Origin: Rhodanobacter sp.
GTDB taxonomy: Bacteria > Pseudomonadota > Gammaproteobacteria > Xanthomonadales > Rhodanobacteraceae
Direction of reading: 5' to 3'
Assembly: GCA_024711345.1 (NCBI GenBank)
Contig: JANJTA010000038.1
Span: 38,784-102,783, forward strand
DNA: 64,000 bases
In this document: piece by piece, positions 1 through 9,332 of the stretch
Position numbering within the stretch: position 1 is the first letter of the stretch
How the letters are laid out: the number at the start of each line of letters is the position of its first letter
Position numbers and translations under genes: made by a program
Notes under the pieces: generated by a model
Seen by the model: only the letters and a program-made list of their open reading frames with translations
The model's database searches: none
What the model was told of the DNA's origin: nothing

Positions 1-649
1 CTACGCCGAAGGCGGCCTGCGCACCGAGGTGCTGAGCAACGTCAGTTTCACCCTGAAGCGCGGCGAGACGATGGCGATCGTCGGCGCCTCCGGCTCGGGC
101 AAGAGCACCCTGCTGCACATCATCGGCGGGCTCGACACGCTGACCGCCGGCGAAGTGGAAGTCGACGGCCGCGTGCTGTCGAAGCTGTCCGACGCCGAAC
201 GCGGCCGCGTGCGCAACCGCTCGCTCGGCTTCATCTACCAGTTCCACCACCTGCTGCCGGAATTCACCGCGCTGGAGAACGTGTGCATGCCGCTGCTGAT
301 CCGCGGCACCGCGATCGCCGAGGCGCAGCGGCAGGCCACCGCGCTGCTGGAGCGGGTCGGCCTGGGCGGGCGCATCCAGCACAAACCGTCCGAACTGTCC
401 GGCGGCGAGCGCCAGCGCTGCGCGGTGGCGCGCGCGCTGGTGACCAGGCCGGCCTGCGTGCTCGGCGACGAACCCACCGGCAACCTCGACGAGGGCAACG
501 CCGCGCAGGTCTACGCGCTGATGCTGGAACTCAATCGCGAGATCGGCACCAGCTTCGTGCTGGTTACCCACGACCCGCAGCTGGCGGCGAAGATGGACCG
601 CACCCTGGTGCTGCACAACGGCGTGCTGCAGGAACACCCGCAAGCCTGA
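1..649 (+). CDS. lolD: LolD, lipoprotein-releasing ABC transporter ATPase (5' truncated by window)
   Basis: ATPase of the LolCDE complex, which releases lipoproteins from the outer face of the inner membrane to the LolA carrier. The reading frame is already open at base 2, so the true start lies left of the window; the GTG at 29 is not the start. Visible motifs are Walker A (GASGSGKST), the ABC signature (LSGGERQR) and Walker B followed by DEPTGNLD, the last typical of LolD/MacB-type ATPases. LolC/E would be expected upstream. Its place next to comEC-exbBD-msbA-lpxK supports LolD over MacB. Confidence 0.9.
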   Translation, partial: YAEGGLRTEVLSNVSFTLKRGETMAIVGASGSGKSTLLHIIGGLDTLTAGEVEVDGRVLSKLSDAERGRVRNRSLGFIYQFHHLLPEFTALENVCMPLLIRGTAIAEAQRQATALLERVGLGGRIQHKPSELSGGERQRCAVARALVTRPACVLGDEPTGNLDEGNAAQVYALMLELNREIGTSFVLVTHDPQLAAKMDRTLVLHNGVLQEHPQA

Positions 650-676
650 GGCTCCCCTCCCTCTGTTTGTCCCAAA

Positions 677-702
677 GGGGACTTCCTTCGGTCGCAGGGG
701 AG
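677..702. repeat. Dispersed repeat copy (GGGACTTCCTTCGGTCG family)
   Basis: The core GGGACTTCCTTCGGTCGCAG, flanked by AAGG and GGAG, recurs almost exactly at 20434-20459, in both cases just after a gene end. A degenerate core occurs near 22246. It lies between lolD and comEC and is non-coding. Confidence 0.6.
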
Positions 703-882
703 ACTGGGAGGGGGTGGCGCCGGGTGACAAGGAAGATCAAGAGCTGACCCCGCCCCGACCGCCCTCGGCTGCGCAGGGAGCGTGGCATGCACTTTCCGGC
801 GGGCGCCTACGCGTTTTTCATCCGCGTCGCCGCGCGCGCCACGTTAGGCTCGGCTTCTTCCAGGAAGGGACGGGCCGGCGGC

Positions 883-3183
883 ATGGGGCGAACGACGGCG
901 ATCATCGCGGCACCGGCCTTGCTGGCCGGCGTGCTGCTGGTGCAATGGTTGCCGCGCTTGCCACCGTCCTGGTGCCTGGTCCTGCTCCTGCTGGTGGCGG
1001 CAGGGCTGGCCTGGCGCTGCCCACGCTGGCGCTGGCTGGCGTGGCTGCTCGCCGGCATCGCCTGGGCGGCCTGGCGTGGCGGCCTGGCGATGGACGCGCG
1101 CCTGCCGCGGGCGCTGGATGGGCGCGATCTGGCGGTCGTCGGCACGATCGCCGAACTGCCGCTGGCGCAGCCGGACGCCAGCCGCTTCACCTTGCGGGTG
1201 GAGCAGGCCACCCTGGACGGCCAGCCGGTCGCGCTGCGCGGCCGCGTCACCGTGGCCTGGTACGAGGATGCGCCGGCGCTGCGGCCATGCGCGCGCTGGC
1301 GGTTGTCGCTGCGCCTGAAGCGGCCGCGCGGGCTGCTCGACCCCGGCGGCGCCGACAGCGAGCGTTCGGCGCTGGAGCGCGGCATCGTCGCCACCGGCTA
1401 CGTCCGCGACGACCCGGACAACGCGCCGCTGGCCGGCCCGCGCTGGTGCGTCGACGGCGTGCGCGACGCGGTCGCCCGCGGCATCGCGGCACGCGTGCGC
1501 GACCGGCATGACGCGGCGCTGCTGCAGGCGTTCACGGTCGGCGACACGCGCGGGCTGCAGCAGCGTGACTGGGCGGTGGCGCGGGCGAACGGCGTATCCC
1601 ACCTGATTGCGATTTCCGGCTTCCACGTCGGCGTGGCGGCGGTGTTCGGGGTGGGGCTGGCCTGGCTGGCTTACGCGTTGTGGCCGCGGCTGGGGTTGCG
1701 CCTGCCGCGGCCGCAGGCGCAGGCCGCGGCGGCGCTGCTGGTGGCTGCGCTGTACAGCGCGCTGGCCGGCTTCGGCCTGCCCACGGTGCGTACCCTGCTG
1801 ATGATTGCGGTGGTGACGCTGGCGCGCTGCCGCCGTCGCGGCGCGAGCGGCGCGCAGTCGCTGGCGCTGGCGCTGATCGCGATCCTGCTGGCCGATCCGC
1901 TGGCCGTGCTGGCGGCCGGCTTCTGGCTCTCGTTCGTGGGCGTGGCGTTCCTGATGCTGTGCCTGCAATCGCGCGGCCGCGGCCTGCGCGCGTTCCTGCA
2001 TGAGTTGTCGGCCGGGCAGCTGCTGATGACGGTGGCGCTGCTGCCGCTGACCCTGTGGTTCTTCGGCCAGGCCTCGCTGGTGGGCGCGCTGTCCAACCTG
2101 GTGGCGGTGCCCGTGGTCAGCTTCGTGATCGTGCCCTGCGCGCTGGCCGGCATGCTGCTGCTCGGCCTGTGCCCGCCGCTGGCTGCGCCGGTGCTGTGGC
2201 TGGCGGCGTGGATCGCGCACGCGCAATGGTGGCTGCTGGAGCAGATGGCCGCGTGGCCCGGTGCGCAGTGGTACCTGCCGGCGGTGCAGGCGCATGCGCT
2301 GCTGCTGGCCGTGCTCGGCGCGCTGTGGCTGTTCCTGCCGCGTGGCGTGCCGCTGCGTTGGCTCGGCCTGTTGCTGTTCCTGCCGCTGCTGCGGCCACCG
2401 AACCCGTCGCCGCCGGAAGGCGCGTTCAAGGCGTGGGTGCTCGACGTGGGGCAGGGCCTGTCGGTGCTGCTGCGCACCCGCGACCACGTGCTGGTGTACG
2501 ACGCCGGCGCGCGCTATCCGTCCGGCTTCGACCTGGGCGAGGCGGTGGTGTTGCCGTCGATCCACGCGCTGGGCCTGGACCGGGTCGACATGCTGATGGT
2601 CAGTCATGGCGACAACGACCACGCCGGCGGTGCCGAGGCGGTGGCGAAGGCGTTTCCGCGGGCGGCGCGCTACGCCGGCGAGCCGTCGCGGCTACACGTG
2701 CCGATGCAGCAATGCGTGGCCGGTCAGGCGTGGCAGTGGGATGGCGTGCGCTTCCGCGTGCTGAACCCGGCGCCCGGCGCCGGCGACCGCGACAACGACA
2801 GCTCCTGCGTGCTGCTGGTCGAGAGCGGCGGTGGGCGCCTGCTGCTGACCGGCGACATCAGCGCCGCGGCGGAGCCGTCGGTGGCGGCGGCGCTCGGCCC
2901 CGGGCCGGCGCCGGTGCTGCTGGTGCCGCACCACGGCAGCGGGAGCTCATCCAGCGCCGCCTTCATCGCCGCGGTGCGGCCGCGCCTGGCGCTGGTGTCG
3001 GCAGGCTGGCGCAACCGCTTCGGCCACCCCAGGGCGCAGGTGCTGGCGCGCTACGCCGAGGCGCAGGTGCCGCTGTTCGACACGGCCCGGCAGGGCGCGA
3101 TGGCGCTGGATTTCCCCGCCGACGCCCCGCCGCGGCGCGAACCGGGCTGGCGCCAGCGGCAGGCGCGCTACTGGCGCGAATGA
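883..3183 (+). CDS. comEC: ComEC/Rec2 DNA-uptake channel protein
   Basis: Inner-membrane channel moving single-stranded DNA into the cytoplasm during natural transformation. About 766 residues, normal for ComEC. An N-terminal hydrophobic DUF4131-like region is followed by the polytopic Competence domain, carrying the conserved segment ANGVSHLIAISGFHVG near residues 229-244, and a C-terminal metallo-beta-lactamase-like domain with HGDNDHAGG near residue 575. I chose ATG 883 because a GGAAGGGA ribosome site lies about 13 bases upstream and hydrophobic sequence begins at once; an in-frame ATG at 787 adds 32 residues unlike the family. The stop is followed by a 92-base gap to exbB. Confidence 0.93.
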   Translation: MGRTTAIIAAPALLAGVLLVQWLPRLPPSWCLVLLLLVAAGLAWRCPRWRWLAWLLAGIAWAAWRGGLAMDARLPRALDGRDLAVVGTIAELPLAQPDASRFTLRVEQATLDGQPVALRGRVTVAWYEDAPALRPCARWRLSLRLKRPRGLLDPGGADSERSALERGIVATGYVRDDPDNAPLAGPRWCVDGVRDAVARGIAARVRDRHDAALLQAFTVGDTRGLQQRDWAVARANGVSHLIAISGFHVGVAAVFGVGLAWLAYALWPRLGLRLPRPQAQAAAALLVAALYSALAGFGLPTVRTLLMIAVVTLARCRRRGASGAQSLALALIAILLADPLAVLAAGFWLSFVGVAFLMLCLQSRGRGLRAFLHELSAGQLLMTVALLPLTLWFFGQASLVGALSNLVAVPVVSFVIVPCALAGMLLLGLCPPLAAPVLWLAAWIAHAQWWLLEQMAAWPGAQWYLPAVQAHALLLAVLGALWLFLPRGVPLRWLGLLLFLPLLRPPNPSPPEGAFKAWVLDVGQGLSVLLRTRDHVLVYDAGARYPSGFDLGEAVVLPSIHALGLDRVDMLMVSHGDNDHAGGAEAVAKAFPRAARYAGEPSRLHVPMQQCVAGQAWQWDGVRFRVLNPAPGAGDRDNDSSCVLLVESGGGRLLLTGDISAAAEPSVAAALGPGPAPVLLVPHHGSGSSSSAAFIAAVRPRLALVSAGWRNRFGHPRAQVLARYAEAQVPLFDTARQGAMALDFPADAPPRREPGWRQRQARYWRE

Positions 3184-3275
3184 GCCGCGGCGGGGAATGC
3201 CACGCATGCCGCAGTACGACGGGGCGACGCTGCTATCATGCGCGCTCCTGTCAGGTCGTGCGTCGGGGTCGAAAA

Positions 3276-3947
3276 GTGCTGGAAATTCTGCTGGCTGGCG
3301 GCTGGGCGCTGGCGCCCATCCTGGTCTGCTCGGCGATTGCCCTGGCGATCGTGCTGGAGCGTTGCTGGACATTGCGCCGCAAGTCGGTGCTGCCACCGGG
3401 CCTGGGTGACGAGGTGCGCCAGTGGGCGCGCTCCGGCACACTCGACCCGAAGCATCTCGAGAACCTGGCCAGCGGCTCGCCGCTGGGCGAACTGCTGGCT
3501 TCCGCCCTGGTGGTACGCCGGCAGTCGCGCGAGCTGATCAAGGAGCGCATCGAGGACACCGGCCGGCACGTGGTGCACCGGATGGAACGCTACCTCAACA
3601 CGCTCGGCACGATTGCGCTGATCGGCCCGCTGCTGGGTCTGTTCGGTACGGTGATCGGCCTGATCCGCATGTTCATGGAAGTGATGGCCGGCGGCATCGG
3701 CGATCCGGCGCGGATGGCCGGCGGCATCGGCGAGGCGCTGATCTGCACCGCCGCGGGCCTGACCGTGGCGATTCCCGCCTACGTGCTGCACCGCTACTTC
3801 CGCTCGCGCGTGGCCGGCTACCGGATGGAGATGGAGAAGCAGGCCACGGCGCTGCTCGACGACCTGACCCTGGCCCCCGCTGCCGCTGCCGCCGCCGCCG
3901 CGCCGGTGCGGCCGCGGCGCGCGCCGGCGACGCCGAGCGCGGGCTGA
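3276..3947 (+). CDS. exbB: ExbB/TolQ/MotA-family proton channel protein
   Basis: Predicted inner-membrane proton channel subunit (MotA/TolQ/ExbB family, 223 residues) that energises a TonB- or TolA-like partner together with the ExbD-like protein encoded next. One N-terminal membrane helix is followed by a cytoplasmic stretch and two C-terminal helices around IALIGPLLGLFGTVIGLI and the GEALICTAAGLTVAIPA segment, the family hallmark. The start is a GTG at 3276; a TATCAT element lies upstream near 3233. An Ala/Pro-rich tail ends the protein. The next gene starts 9 bases after its stop. No TonB gene is adjacent, so the partner is unknown; lipid A transport genes follow. Confidence 0.9.
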   Translation: MLEILLAGGWALAPILVCSAIALAIVLERCWTLRRKSVLPPGLGDEVRQWARSGTLDPKHLENLASGSPLGELLASALVVRRQSRELIKERIEDTGRHVVHRMERYLNTLGTIALIGPLLGLFGTVIGLIRMFMEVMAGGIGDPARMAGGIGEALICTAAGLTVAIPAYVLHRYFRSRVAGYRMEMEKQATALLDDLTLAPAAAAAAAAPVRPRRAPATPSAG

Positions 3948-3956
3948 GGCGCACCC

Positions 3957-4388
3957 ATGCGTATCGGCAACGACCGCCGCGGCGACGAGTTCGAGATCAA
4001 CGTGATCCCGTTGATCGACGTGCTGCTGACCCTGCTGATGTTCTTCGTGCTGACCAGCACGTTCATCCAGCACTCGCGCATGCAGGTCACCCTGCCGCAG
4101 GCGAGCACGCCGGACCGCGACCTGGACACGCAGGCGCTGACCATCATGATCGACCGCGACGGCCGCTTCTATGTCGGCAGCGACGAGGTGATGGGCGAGG
4201 GCATCGAGGCGCTGAAGCAGACCATCGCGCGCAATGCCGGCGACGACCGCGCGCGCCCGGTGACGATCCGTGCCGACGCGATGACGCCGAACCAGAACGT
4301 GGTCACTGCGATGGACGCGCTGGGCCAGCTCGGCTTCACCCGACTGTCGATCGCCACCACGCCGAGCAAGCCGGGTAACCAGCAGTGA
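3957..4388 (+). CDS. exbD: ExbD/TolR-family biopolymer transport protein
   Basis: 143 residues with a short cytoplasmic N-terminus, one membrane helix (INVIPLIDVLLTLLMFFVLT) and a periplasmic domain, the ExbD/TolR layout. The Asp in PLIDVLL is the conserved membrane residue implicated in proton translocation in this family. It pairs with the ExbB homologue upstream. Its TGA stop overlaps the GTG start of msbA (GTGA), which suggests translational coupling. Confidence 0.92.
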   Translation: MRIGNDRRGDEFEINVIPLIDVLLTLLMFFVLTSTFIQHSRMQVTLPQASTPDRDLDTQALTIMIDRDGRFYVGSDEVMGEGIEALKQTIARNAGDDRARPVTIRADAMTPNQNVVTAMDALGQLGFTRLSIATTPSKPGNQQ

Positions 4389-6169
4389 ACAGCGGCAGGG
4401 TCGGCGTGTGGGATGCCGAAAGCCTGCGCATCTACGGGCGCCTGCTGGGCTACACCGGTCGCTACTGGCTGATCGGGCTGGTCACCCTGGCCGGCATGGC
4501 AGTGGACGGCGGCGGCCTGGTGGTGTTCACCAAGCTGCTGCAGCCGCTGATCGACAAGCTGTTTGCCGAGAAGGACGCGTACCTCATCTTCTGGATGCCG
4601 ATCTGGATCATCGCGATCTTCGCGGTGCGCGGCGTCGGCACCTTCGTCAGCAGCTACGGCGTGTCCTACATCGGGCGCAACGTGGTGCAGGCGATGCAGC
4701 ACGACGTCTTTGCCGCCTACCTGCGCCTGCCGGCGGCGTTCTTCGGCGCCGAGGCCTCGGGCCACCAGGTGTCGCGCATCACCTACACCAGCGAACAGGT
4801 GGCCTCGGCCTCCACCGATGCGGTGAAGATCGTGGTGACCGAAGGCGTCACCGTGGTCGGCTGCCTGTACGTGATGCTGTACTACAGCGCCTACCTGACC
4901 CTGGCCCTGCTGGTGATGGTGCCGGCGATCGCGCTGATCGCCACCGTGGTCAGCCGGCGCTACCGGCAGATCAGCCGGCGCATCCAGGGCAGCATGGGTT
5001 CGGTCACCGGCACCGTGGAAGAGTCGGTGGGCGCGCATCGCGAGGTGCGCATCTACGGCGGCCAGCGGCACGAGTCGGACCGTTTCGACGTGGTCACGCA
5101 GCGCACCAAGCGCTTCAACCTGAAGATCGCCGCCACCAATGCACTGTCCAGCACCGCGATCCAGACGGTGGCAGCCTGCGCGCTCGCCGCGCTGGTCTAC
5201 CTGGGCACGCGGCCCGGGGTGATCGACAACATCTCGCCGGGCGTGTTCGTGGCGGTGCTCACCGCGATGGGCACCATGATGCCGTCGCTGAAGCGGCTCA
5301 CTACGGTGCAGGCGAACATCCAGCGCGGCCTGTCCGCGGCCGCCGACCTGTTCGAGGTGATCGACATGGCGCCGGAGCTCGACCAGGGCTCGCGCGAGCT
5401 GGTGCGCACGCGCGGCGACCTGCGCTTCGAGGACGTGCGGCTGACCTACCCGCGCAACGACTTCGAAGCCTTGCGCGGCGTCGACCTGCATTGCGCGCCC
5501 GGCACGGTGACCGCGCTGGTCGGGCGCTCCGGCAGCGGCAAGAGCAGCCTGGCCAGCCTGCTGCCGCGCTTCTACGAACCCAGCGGCGGACGCATCGTGC
5601 TGGACGGCGAGGACTACCGCGATTACACGCTGGCCTCGCTGCGTCGGCAGATCGCCTGGGTCGGGCAGAGCGTGGTGCTGTTCGACGACACCGTGGCCAA
5701 CAACATCGCCTACGGCGAGCTGGCCGGCGCCAGCGAGGCGGACATCGTCGCCGCCGCCGAGGCGGCCAACGCGATGGAGTTCATCGCGCGCATGCCGCAG
5801 GGCATCCACACGCCGATCGGACAGAGCGGCAACACGCTGTCCGGCGGCCAGCGCCAGCGCATCGCGATCGCCCGCGCCATCCTCAAGAACGCGCCGATCC
5901 TGGTGCTGGACGAGGCCACCAGCGCGCTCGACACCGAATCGGAGCAGCTGATCCAGCAGGCGCTGCAGCGGCTGATGCGCGACCGCACCACGCTGGTGAT
6001 CGCGCACCGCCTGTCCACCGTCGAGGGCGCCGACCAGATCGCGGTGATGGAGCAGGGCCGCATCATCGAGCGCGGCACCCACGCCGAGCTGATTGCGCTG
6101 AACGGCCAGTACGCCGCGCTGCACCGCATGCAGTTCCACGACCATGCCGTGAACCTCGGCAGCGATTGA
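4385..6169 (+). CDS. msbA: MsbA, lipid A export ATP-binding/permease protein
   Basis: Homodimeric ABC exporter that flips lipid A-core across the inner membrane. 594 residues, matching family length. The N-terminal membrane domain (about 20-330) precedes the nucleotide-binding domain: Walker A GRSGSGKSS near 380, signature LSGGQRQR near 485, Walker B ILVLDEATSALD near 505-516 and the His switch in VIAHRLST. The GTG start overlaps the exbD stop. lpxK follows after 9 bases, so lipid A phosphorylation and export are encoded together, the usual msbA-lpxK pairing. Confidence 0.95.
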   Translation: MNSGRVGVWDAESLRIYGRLLGYTGRYWLIGLVTLAGMAVDGGGLVVFTKLLQPLIDKLFAEKDAYLIFWMPIWIIAIFAVRGVGTFVSSYGVSYIGRNVVQAMQHDVFAAYLRLPAAFFGAEASGHQVSRITYTSEQVASASTDAVKIVVTEGVTVVGCLYVMLYYSAYLTLALLVMVPAIALIATVVSRRYRQISRRIQGSMGSVTGTVEESVGAHREVRIYGGQRHESDRFDVVTQRTKRFNLKIAATNALSSTAIQTVAACALAALVYLGTRPGVIDNISPGVFVAVLTAMGTMMPSLKRLTTVQANIQRGLSAAADLFEVIDMAPELDQGSRELVRTRGDLRFEDVRLTYPRNDFEALRGVDLHCAPGTVTALVGRSGSGKSSLASLLPRFYEPSGGRIVLDGEDYRDYTLASLRRQIAWVGQSVVLFDDTVANNIAYGELAGASEADIVAAAEAANAMEFIARMPQGIHTPIGQSGNTLSGGQRQRIAIARAILKNAPILVLDEATSALDTESEQLIQQALQRLMRDRTTLVIAHRLSTVEGADQIAVMEQGRIIERGTHAELIALNGQYAALHRMQFHDHAVNLGSD

Positions 6170-6178
6170 GGGCCGCCC

Positions 6179-7180
6179 ATGGCGCTGATCGAGACGCTCG
6201 AATCGGCCTGGTACGGCAATGGCCGCGCGCCGTGGTGGACGGCGCCGCTGGCGGCGCTGTACGGCGGCGTGGTCCGCCTGCGCGGCGCGCTCTACCAGCG
6301 CGGCTGGTTGCGCAGCGTGCGCCTGCCGGTGCCGGTGATGGTGGTCGGCAATCTCACGGTGGGCGGCACCGGCAAGACGCCGCTGACCATCGCGCTGGCG
6401 GAGGCTTTGCGTGAGCGCGGCTACCGGCCCGGCGTGGTCAGCCGCGGCTACGGCGGCACCCAGCGCGAGCCGCTGCTGCTGGGCGACGTGCCGGATCCGA
6501 CCCAGGTCGGCGACGAGCCTTGCCTGATCCGTGCCAGCGGCGTGCCGGTGGCGGTGGGGCGCGACCGCCCGACGGCGGCGCAGCTGTTGCTGGACGCCGG
6601 CTGCGACGTGCTGATCGCCGACGACGGCCTGCAGCACTACCGCCTGGCGCGCGACGTGGAGATCTGCGTGATCGACGGCGTGCGCCGTTTCGGCAACCGC
6701 CGGCTGCTGCCGGCCGGGCCGCTGCGCGAACCGCTGGAGCGGCTGCGCCGCGTCGACCTGCGGGTGTGCAACGGCGGCGCGGCCGCAGCCGGCGAATATC
6801 CGATGCAACTGCGCGGCGGCGCGGCGGTGGCGCTGGATGACGGCCGCACGCAGGCCTTGGCGGACTTCGCCGGCCAGCGCGTCCACGCGCTGGCGGCGAT
6901 CGGCAACCCGCGGCGCTTCTTCGACAGCCTGCGTGCGGCCGGCATCGAGCCGATCGAGCACGCGTTCGCCGACCACCACGAGTTCGTCGCGACCGAGCTG
7001 GAGTTCGGCGACGGCTTGCCGCTGCTGATGACCGACAAGGATGCAGTCAAGTGCCGCCACTTCGCCCGGCCGCACTGGTGGCGGGTACCGGTGCAGGCGC
7101 AGCTGCCGGAGGCGTTCTACGCGGCGCTGCTGGAACGGCTGGGCGGTTTGCGCCGCGAAATGGGTTCGCCCGCCACGTAG
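6179..7180 (+). CDS. lpxK: LpxK, tetraacyldisaccharide 4'-kinase
   Basis: Phosphorylates the 4' position of the lipid A disaccharide precursor to give lipid IVA at the inner membrane. 333 residues. An N-terminal membrane-associated segment precedes a P-loop ([15 protein letters not shown], near 55-69), followed by the VVSRGYGG and IADDGLQH motifs of LpxK. Last gene of the envelope operon. Its final 64 bases overlap, on the opposite strand, the 3' end of hutI. Confidence 0.95.
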   Translation: MALIETLESAWYGNGRAPWWTAPLAALYGGVVRLRGALYQRGWLRSVRLPVPVMVVGNLTVGGTGKTPLTIALAEALRERGYRPGVVSRGYGGTQREPLLLGDVPDPTQVGDEPCLIRASGVPVAVGRDRPTAAQLLLDAGCDVLIADDGLQHYRLARDVEICVIDGVRRFGNRRLLPAGPLREPLERLRRVDLRVCNGGAAAAGEYPMQLRGGAAVALDDGRTQALADFAGQRVHALAAIGNPRRFFDSLRAAGIEPIEHAFADHHEFVATELEFGDGLPLLMTDKDAVKCRHFARPHWWRVPVQAQLPEAFYAALLERLGGLRREMGSPAT

Positions 7181-8379
7181 ACCCGCCGCGCCAGGCCACC
7201 GCCGATCCAGTAGCACAGCTCGGCGGGCTGGCGCGCGTTCCACACCACCAGGTCGGCGCGCTGGCCCGCGGCGAGCGTGCCGCGGTCGCGCAGTCCCAGG
7301 GCGCGGGCCGCATGGACGGTCACCCCGCGCAGCGCTTCTTCCGGGGTGAGGCGGAACAGCGTGCAGGCCATGCCGGCCGCCAGCCGCAGCGACAGCAGCG
7401 GCGAGGTGCCGGGGTTGCAGTCGGTGGCGACCGCGATCGGCACGCGCTGCTCGCGCAGCGCCGCTACCGGCGGCAGTTGCGCCTCGCGCAGCGCGTAGAA
7501 CGCGCCGGGCAGCAACACCGCGACGGTGCCGGCCTGCGCCATCGCGGCGACGCCGGCTTCGCCCAGATGTTCCAGGTGATCGGCCGACAGCCCGCCGAAC
7601 TCGGCCACCAGCGCGGCGCCGCCCTGGTCGGACAACTGCTCCGCATGCAGCTTCACGGGCAGACCGAGTTGGGTGGCGCACTCGAACACGCGACGGGTTT
7701 CCTCGCGGTTGAAACCGATGCCTTCGCAGAACGCGTCCACCGCGTCGACCAGGCCGTCGGTGGCGAGCGTGGGCAGCATCTCGTCGCAGACCAGGCTTAC
7801 GTAGTCGTCGCGCCGCTCGCGATATGCCGGCGGCAGCGCGTGCAGGCCGAGGAAACTGGTGCGCACCGTGATGCCCAGTTCGCGGCCGAGCCGGCGCGCC
7901 ACGCGCAGCATGCGGCGTTCGGCCTCCAGTTCCAGCCCGTAACCGGACTTGATCTCCAGCGTGGTCACGCCGTCGGCCAGCAGTGCGCGGGCGCGCGGCA
8001 GCGATTGCGCGAACAGCTGCTCCTCGCTGGCTGCGCGGGTGGCATTGACGCTGGACACGATGCCGCCGCCGGCGCGCGCGATGTCCTCGTAGCTGGCGCC
8101 GTTCAGGCGCAACTCGAACTCGTGCGCACGGTCCCCGCCGAACACCAGGTGCGTGTGGCAGTCGACCAGCCCCGGCGTGACCAGCGCATCGTCCAGCGAT
8201 TCCACCGTGGCAGCGAGCGCGGCCGGCGCATCCGGCAGGTCATCCTGCCGGCCGACCCAGGCGATGCGACCGTGATGCAGCGCGATCGCGCCGCGCTCGA
8301 TCAGGCCATAGGGCGTGTCGCCGGCGAACGTGGCCAGGGTGGCGTTGAGCAGCAGTCGATCCCAGCGTGGTTCGTTCAT
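7117..8379 (-). CDS. hutI: HutI, imidazolonepropionase
   Basis: Third step of histidine degradation, hydrolysing imidazolone-5-propionate to N-formimino-L-glutamate. 420 residues, an amidohydrolase-superfamily TIM barrel. The metal-binding DCHTH motif is at 73-77 with [15 protein letters not shown] after it; [12 protein letters not shown] and the DCNPGTSP segment are further HutI signatures. The start is ATG at 8379. The last about 14 residues, beyond the usual end, are read from the antisense of lpxK. hutF lies 2.7 kb away and hutU 20 kb away, so the pathway genes are scattered. Confidence 0.94.
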   Translation of the reverse strand: MNEPRWDRLLLNATLATFAGDTPYGLIERGAIALHHGRIAWVGRQDDLPDAPAALAATVESLDDALVTPGLVDCHTHLVFGGDRAHEFELRLNGASYEDIARAGGGIVSSVNATRAASEEQLFAQSLPRARALLADGVTTLEIKSGYGLELEAERRMLRVARRLGRELGITVRTSFLGLHALPPAYRERRDDYVSLVCDEMLPTLATDGLVDAVDAFCEGIGFNREETRRVFECATQLGLPVKLHAEQLSDQGGAALVAEFGGLSADHLEHLGEAGVAAMAQAGTVAVLLPGAFYALREAQLPPVAALREQRVPIAVATDCNPGTSPLLSLRLAAGMACTLFRLTPEEALRGVTVHAARALGLRDRGTLAAGQRADLVVWNARQPAELCYWIGGGLARRVYVAGEPISRRKPPSRSSSAA

Positions 8380-8679
8380 GGGGTGCCGGTTCCGCGTGGA
8401 TGGTGGGATGATCGCAAGAGGCCTGCGGCCATGGCGCGATTATCGCAGACCGCGTATCCACCTGTAGGAGCCCGCTCGCGGGCGATGCTTTCGCCTGTCT
8501 ACGCATTGGCAGCGAAGAGCTTCCAGAGCAAGAGCTTTTCGTCTGCCTGCGGCAGCCGAGTCACTTTTCTCTTTGCGTGGTCTCTGTAGGAGCGCGCTTG
8601 CGCGCGACGCTCTTGCTCTTGTTTCGTTCGGAGCGAAAAGCATCAGAGGCAAGAGCTTTCGTCTGCCTGCGGCAGCCGA

Positions 8680-8715
8680 GTTACTTTCTCTTTGCGTGGC
8701 CAAAGAGAAAGTAAC
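8680..8715. repeat. Perfect 15-bp hairpin, left inverted arm
   Basis: GTTACTTTCTCTTTG (8680-8694), a 6-base loop, then the exact complement (8701-8715). The matching hairpin at 9297-9332 differs in sequence but preserves pairing. Confidence 0.8.
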
Positions 8716-8871
8716 CCAAGAGAAAGGCCACCCCGATGGCGCGCCCTGCGGGCATCCTGCCCTGCGGGTGCGCGGGTGGGCTACGGGGTTTGTCGACAGG
8801 GCATCCTGCCCTGACGACAAACTGGCCGGCATCCCTGCCGGCCACCCCTGCGGGGCCTTTCCTTCGCCCAC

Positions 8872-9047
8872 CCGCCGCGCCATAGGGGCCCCGGGTAGAG
8901 CAGCGCGCTCCCGGTGCGCACTCTTCAGAAGAACCAGATCAAGAGCAAAGCGGCAAAGCGCTGCTCTGCCGCTTTGGCTCTTCAGCTTCATCACCGAGTG
9001 CGGGCCACGATGGCCCGCCGCTCTACCCGGGGTCCCTTGCGCGGCGG
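8872..9047. other. Nested long inverted repeat; candidate structured RNA or folding element
   Basis: Outer arms 8872-8901 and 9020-9047 are complementary over most of their length (including GGGTAGAGC with GCTCTACCC and CCGCCGCGC with GCGCGGCGG). Inside, GCACTC (8918-8923) pairs with GAGTGC (8996-9001). The core is a stem of AAGAGCAAAGCGGCA (8941-8955) with 8967-8982, containing one bulged G. The arrangement is concentric, as in a folded RNA or a hairpin-forming DNA element. No promoter was identified. Confidence 0.45.
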
Positions 9048-9110
9048 TGAGTCGGGGACGGCAGGCCGCGCAGCGGGCGTTGCCAGGGATGGCAACGCCT
9101 TTTCGCGCGG

Positions 9111-9300
9111 GCAGGCGACGGCATGGATGCCGGAGTTGAGGCAACGCAGGAGCGGTTGCCCGATGCCCGCTCGAAAAGCCCGGCCCCGGCTCACGGACTT
9201 GCCGGGCAGGCGAGGGCATGGATGCCCGAGTTGAGGCAACGCAAGGAGCAGTTGCCCGAGCCCGGCAAGCGCCAAGCGGGGTGTCGTTTTCTCTGGGTTA
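9111..9300. repeat. Imperfect tandem repeat, period 95 bases, two copies
   Basis: Copies begin at 9111 (GCAGGCGACGGCATGGATGC) and 9206 (GCAGGCGAGGGCATGGATGC). Both continue through GAGTTGAGGCAACGCA and GGAGC(A/G)GTTGCCCGA. The unit is non-coding and too long and too few in copies for a CRISPR array. Confidence 0.65.
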
Positions 9301-9332
9301 CTTCTCTTTTGGACAAGCAAAAGAGAAGTAAC
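9297..9332. repeat. Perfect 15-bp hairpin, right inverted arm
   Basis: GTTACTTCTCTTTTG (9297-9311), loop GACAAG, then the exact complement (9318-9332). It is the inverted partner of 8680-8715 with paired base changes. Confidence 0.8.

Noticed and set aside
844..2622. A 592-codon open frame on the minus strand
   Set aside because: Antisense to comEC; composed of Gln/Arg/His repeats typical of antisense reading in GC-rich DNA.
4169..7681. A 1,170-codon open frame on the minus strand
   Set aside because: It lies antisense to exbD-msbA-lpxK, is Arg/His/Gln-rich without any motif, and results from high third-position GC.
8440..9219. Several open frames inside the hutI-nitrilase gap
   Set aside because: They read through hairpins and repeats in several frames on both strands, with no codon bias; the region is non-coding.
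9111..9300. Possible CRISPR array
   Set aside because: Two copies with a 95-base period and no constant-length spacers; no cas genes.
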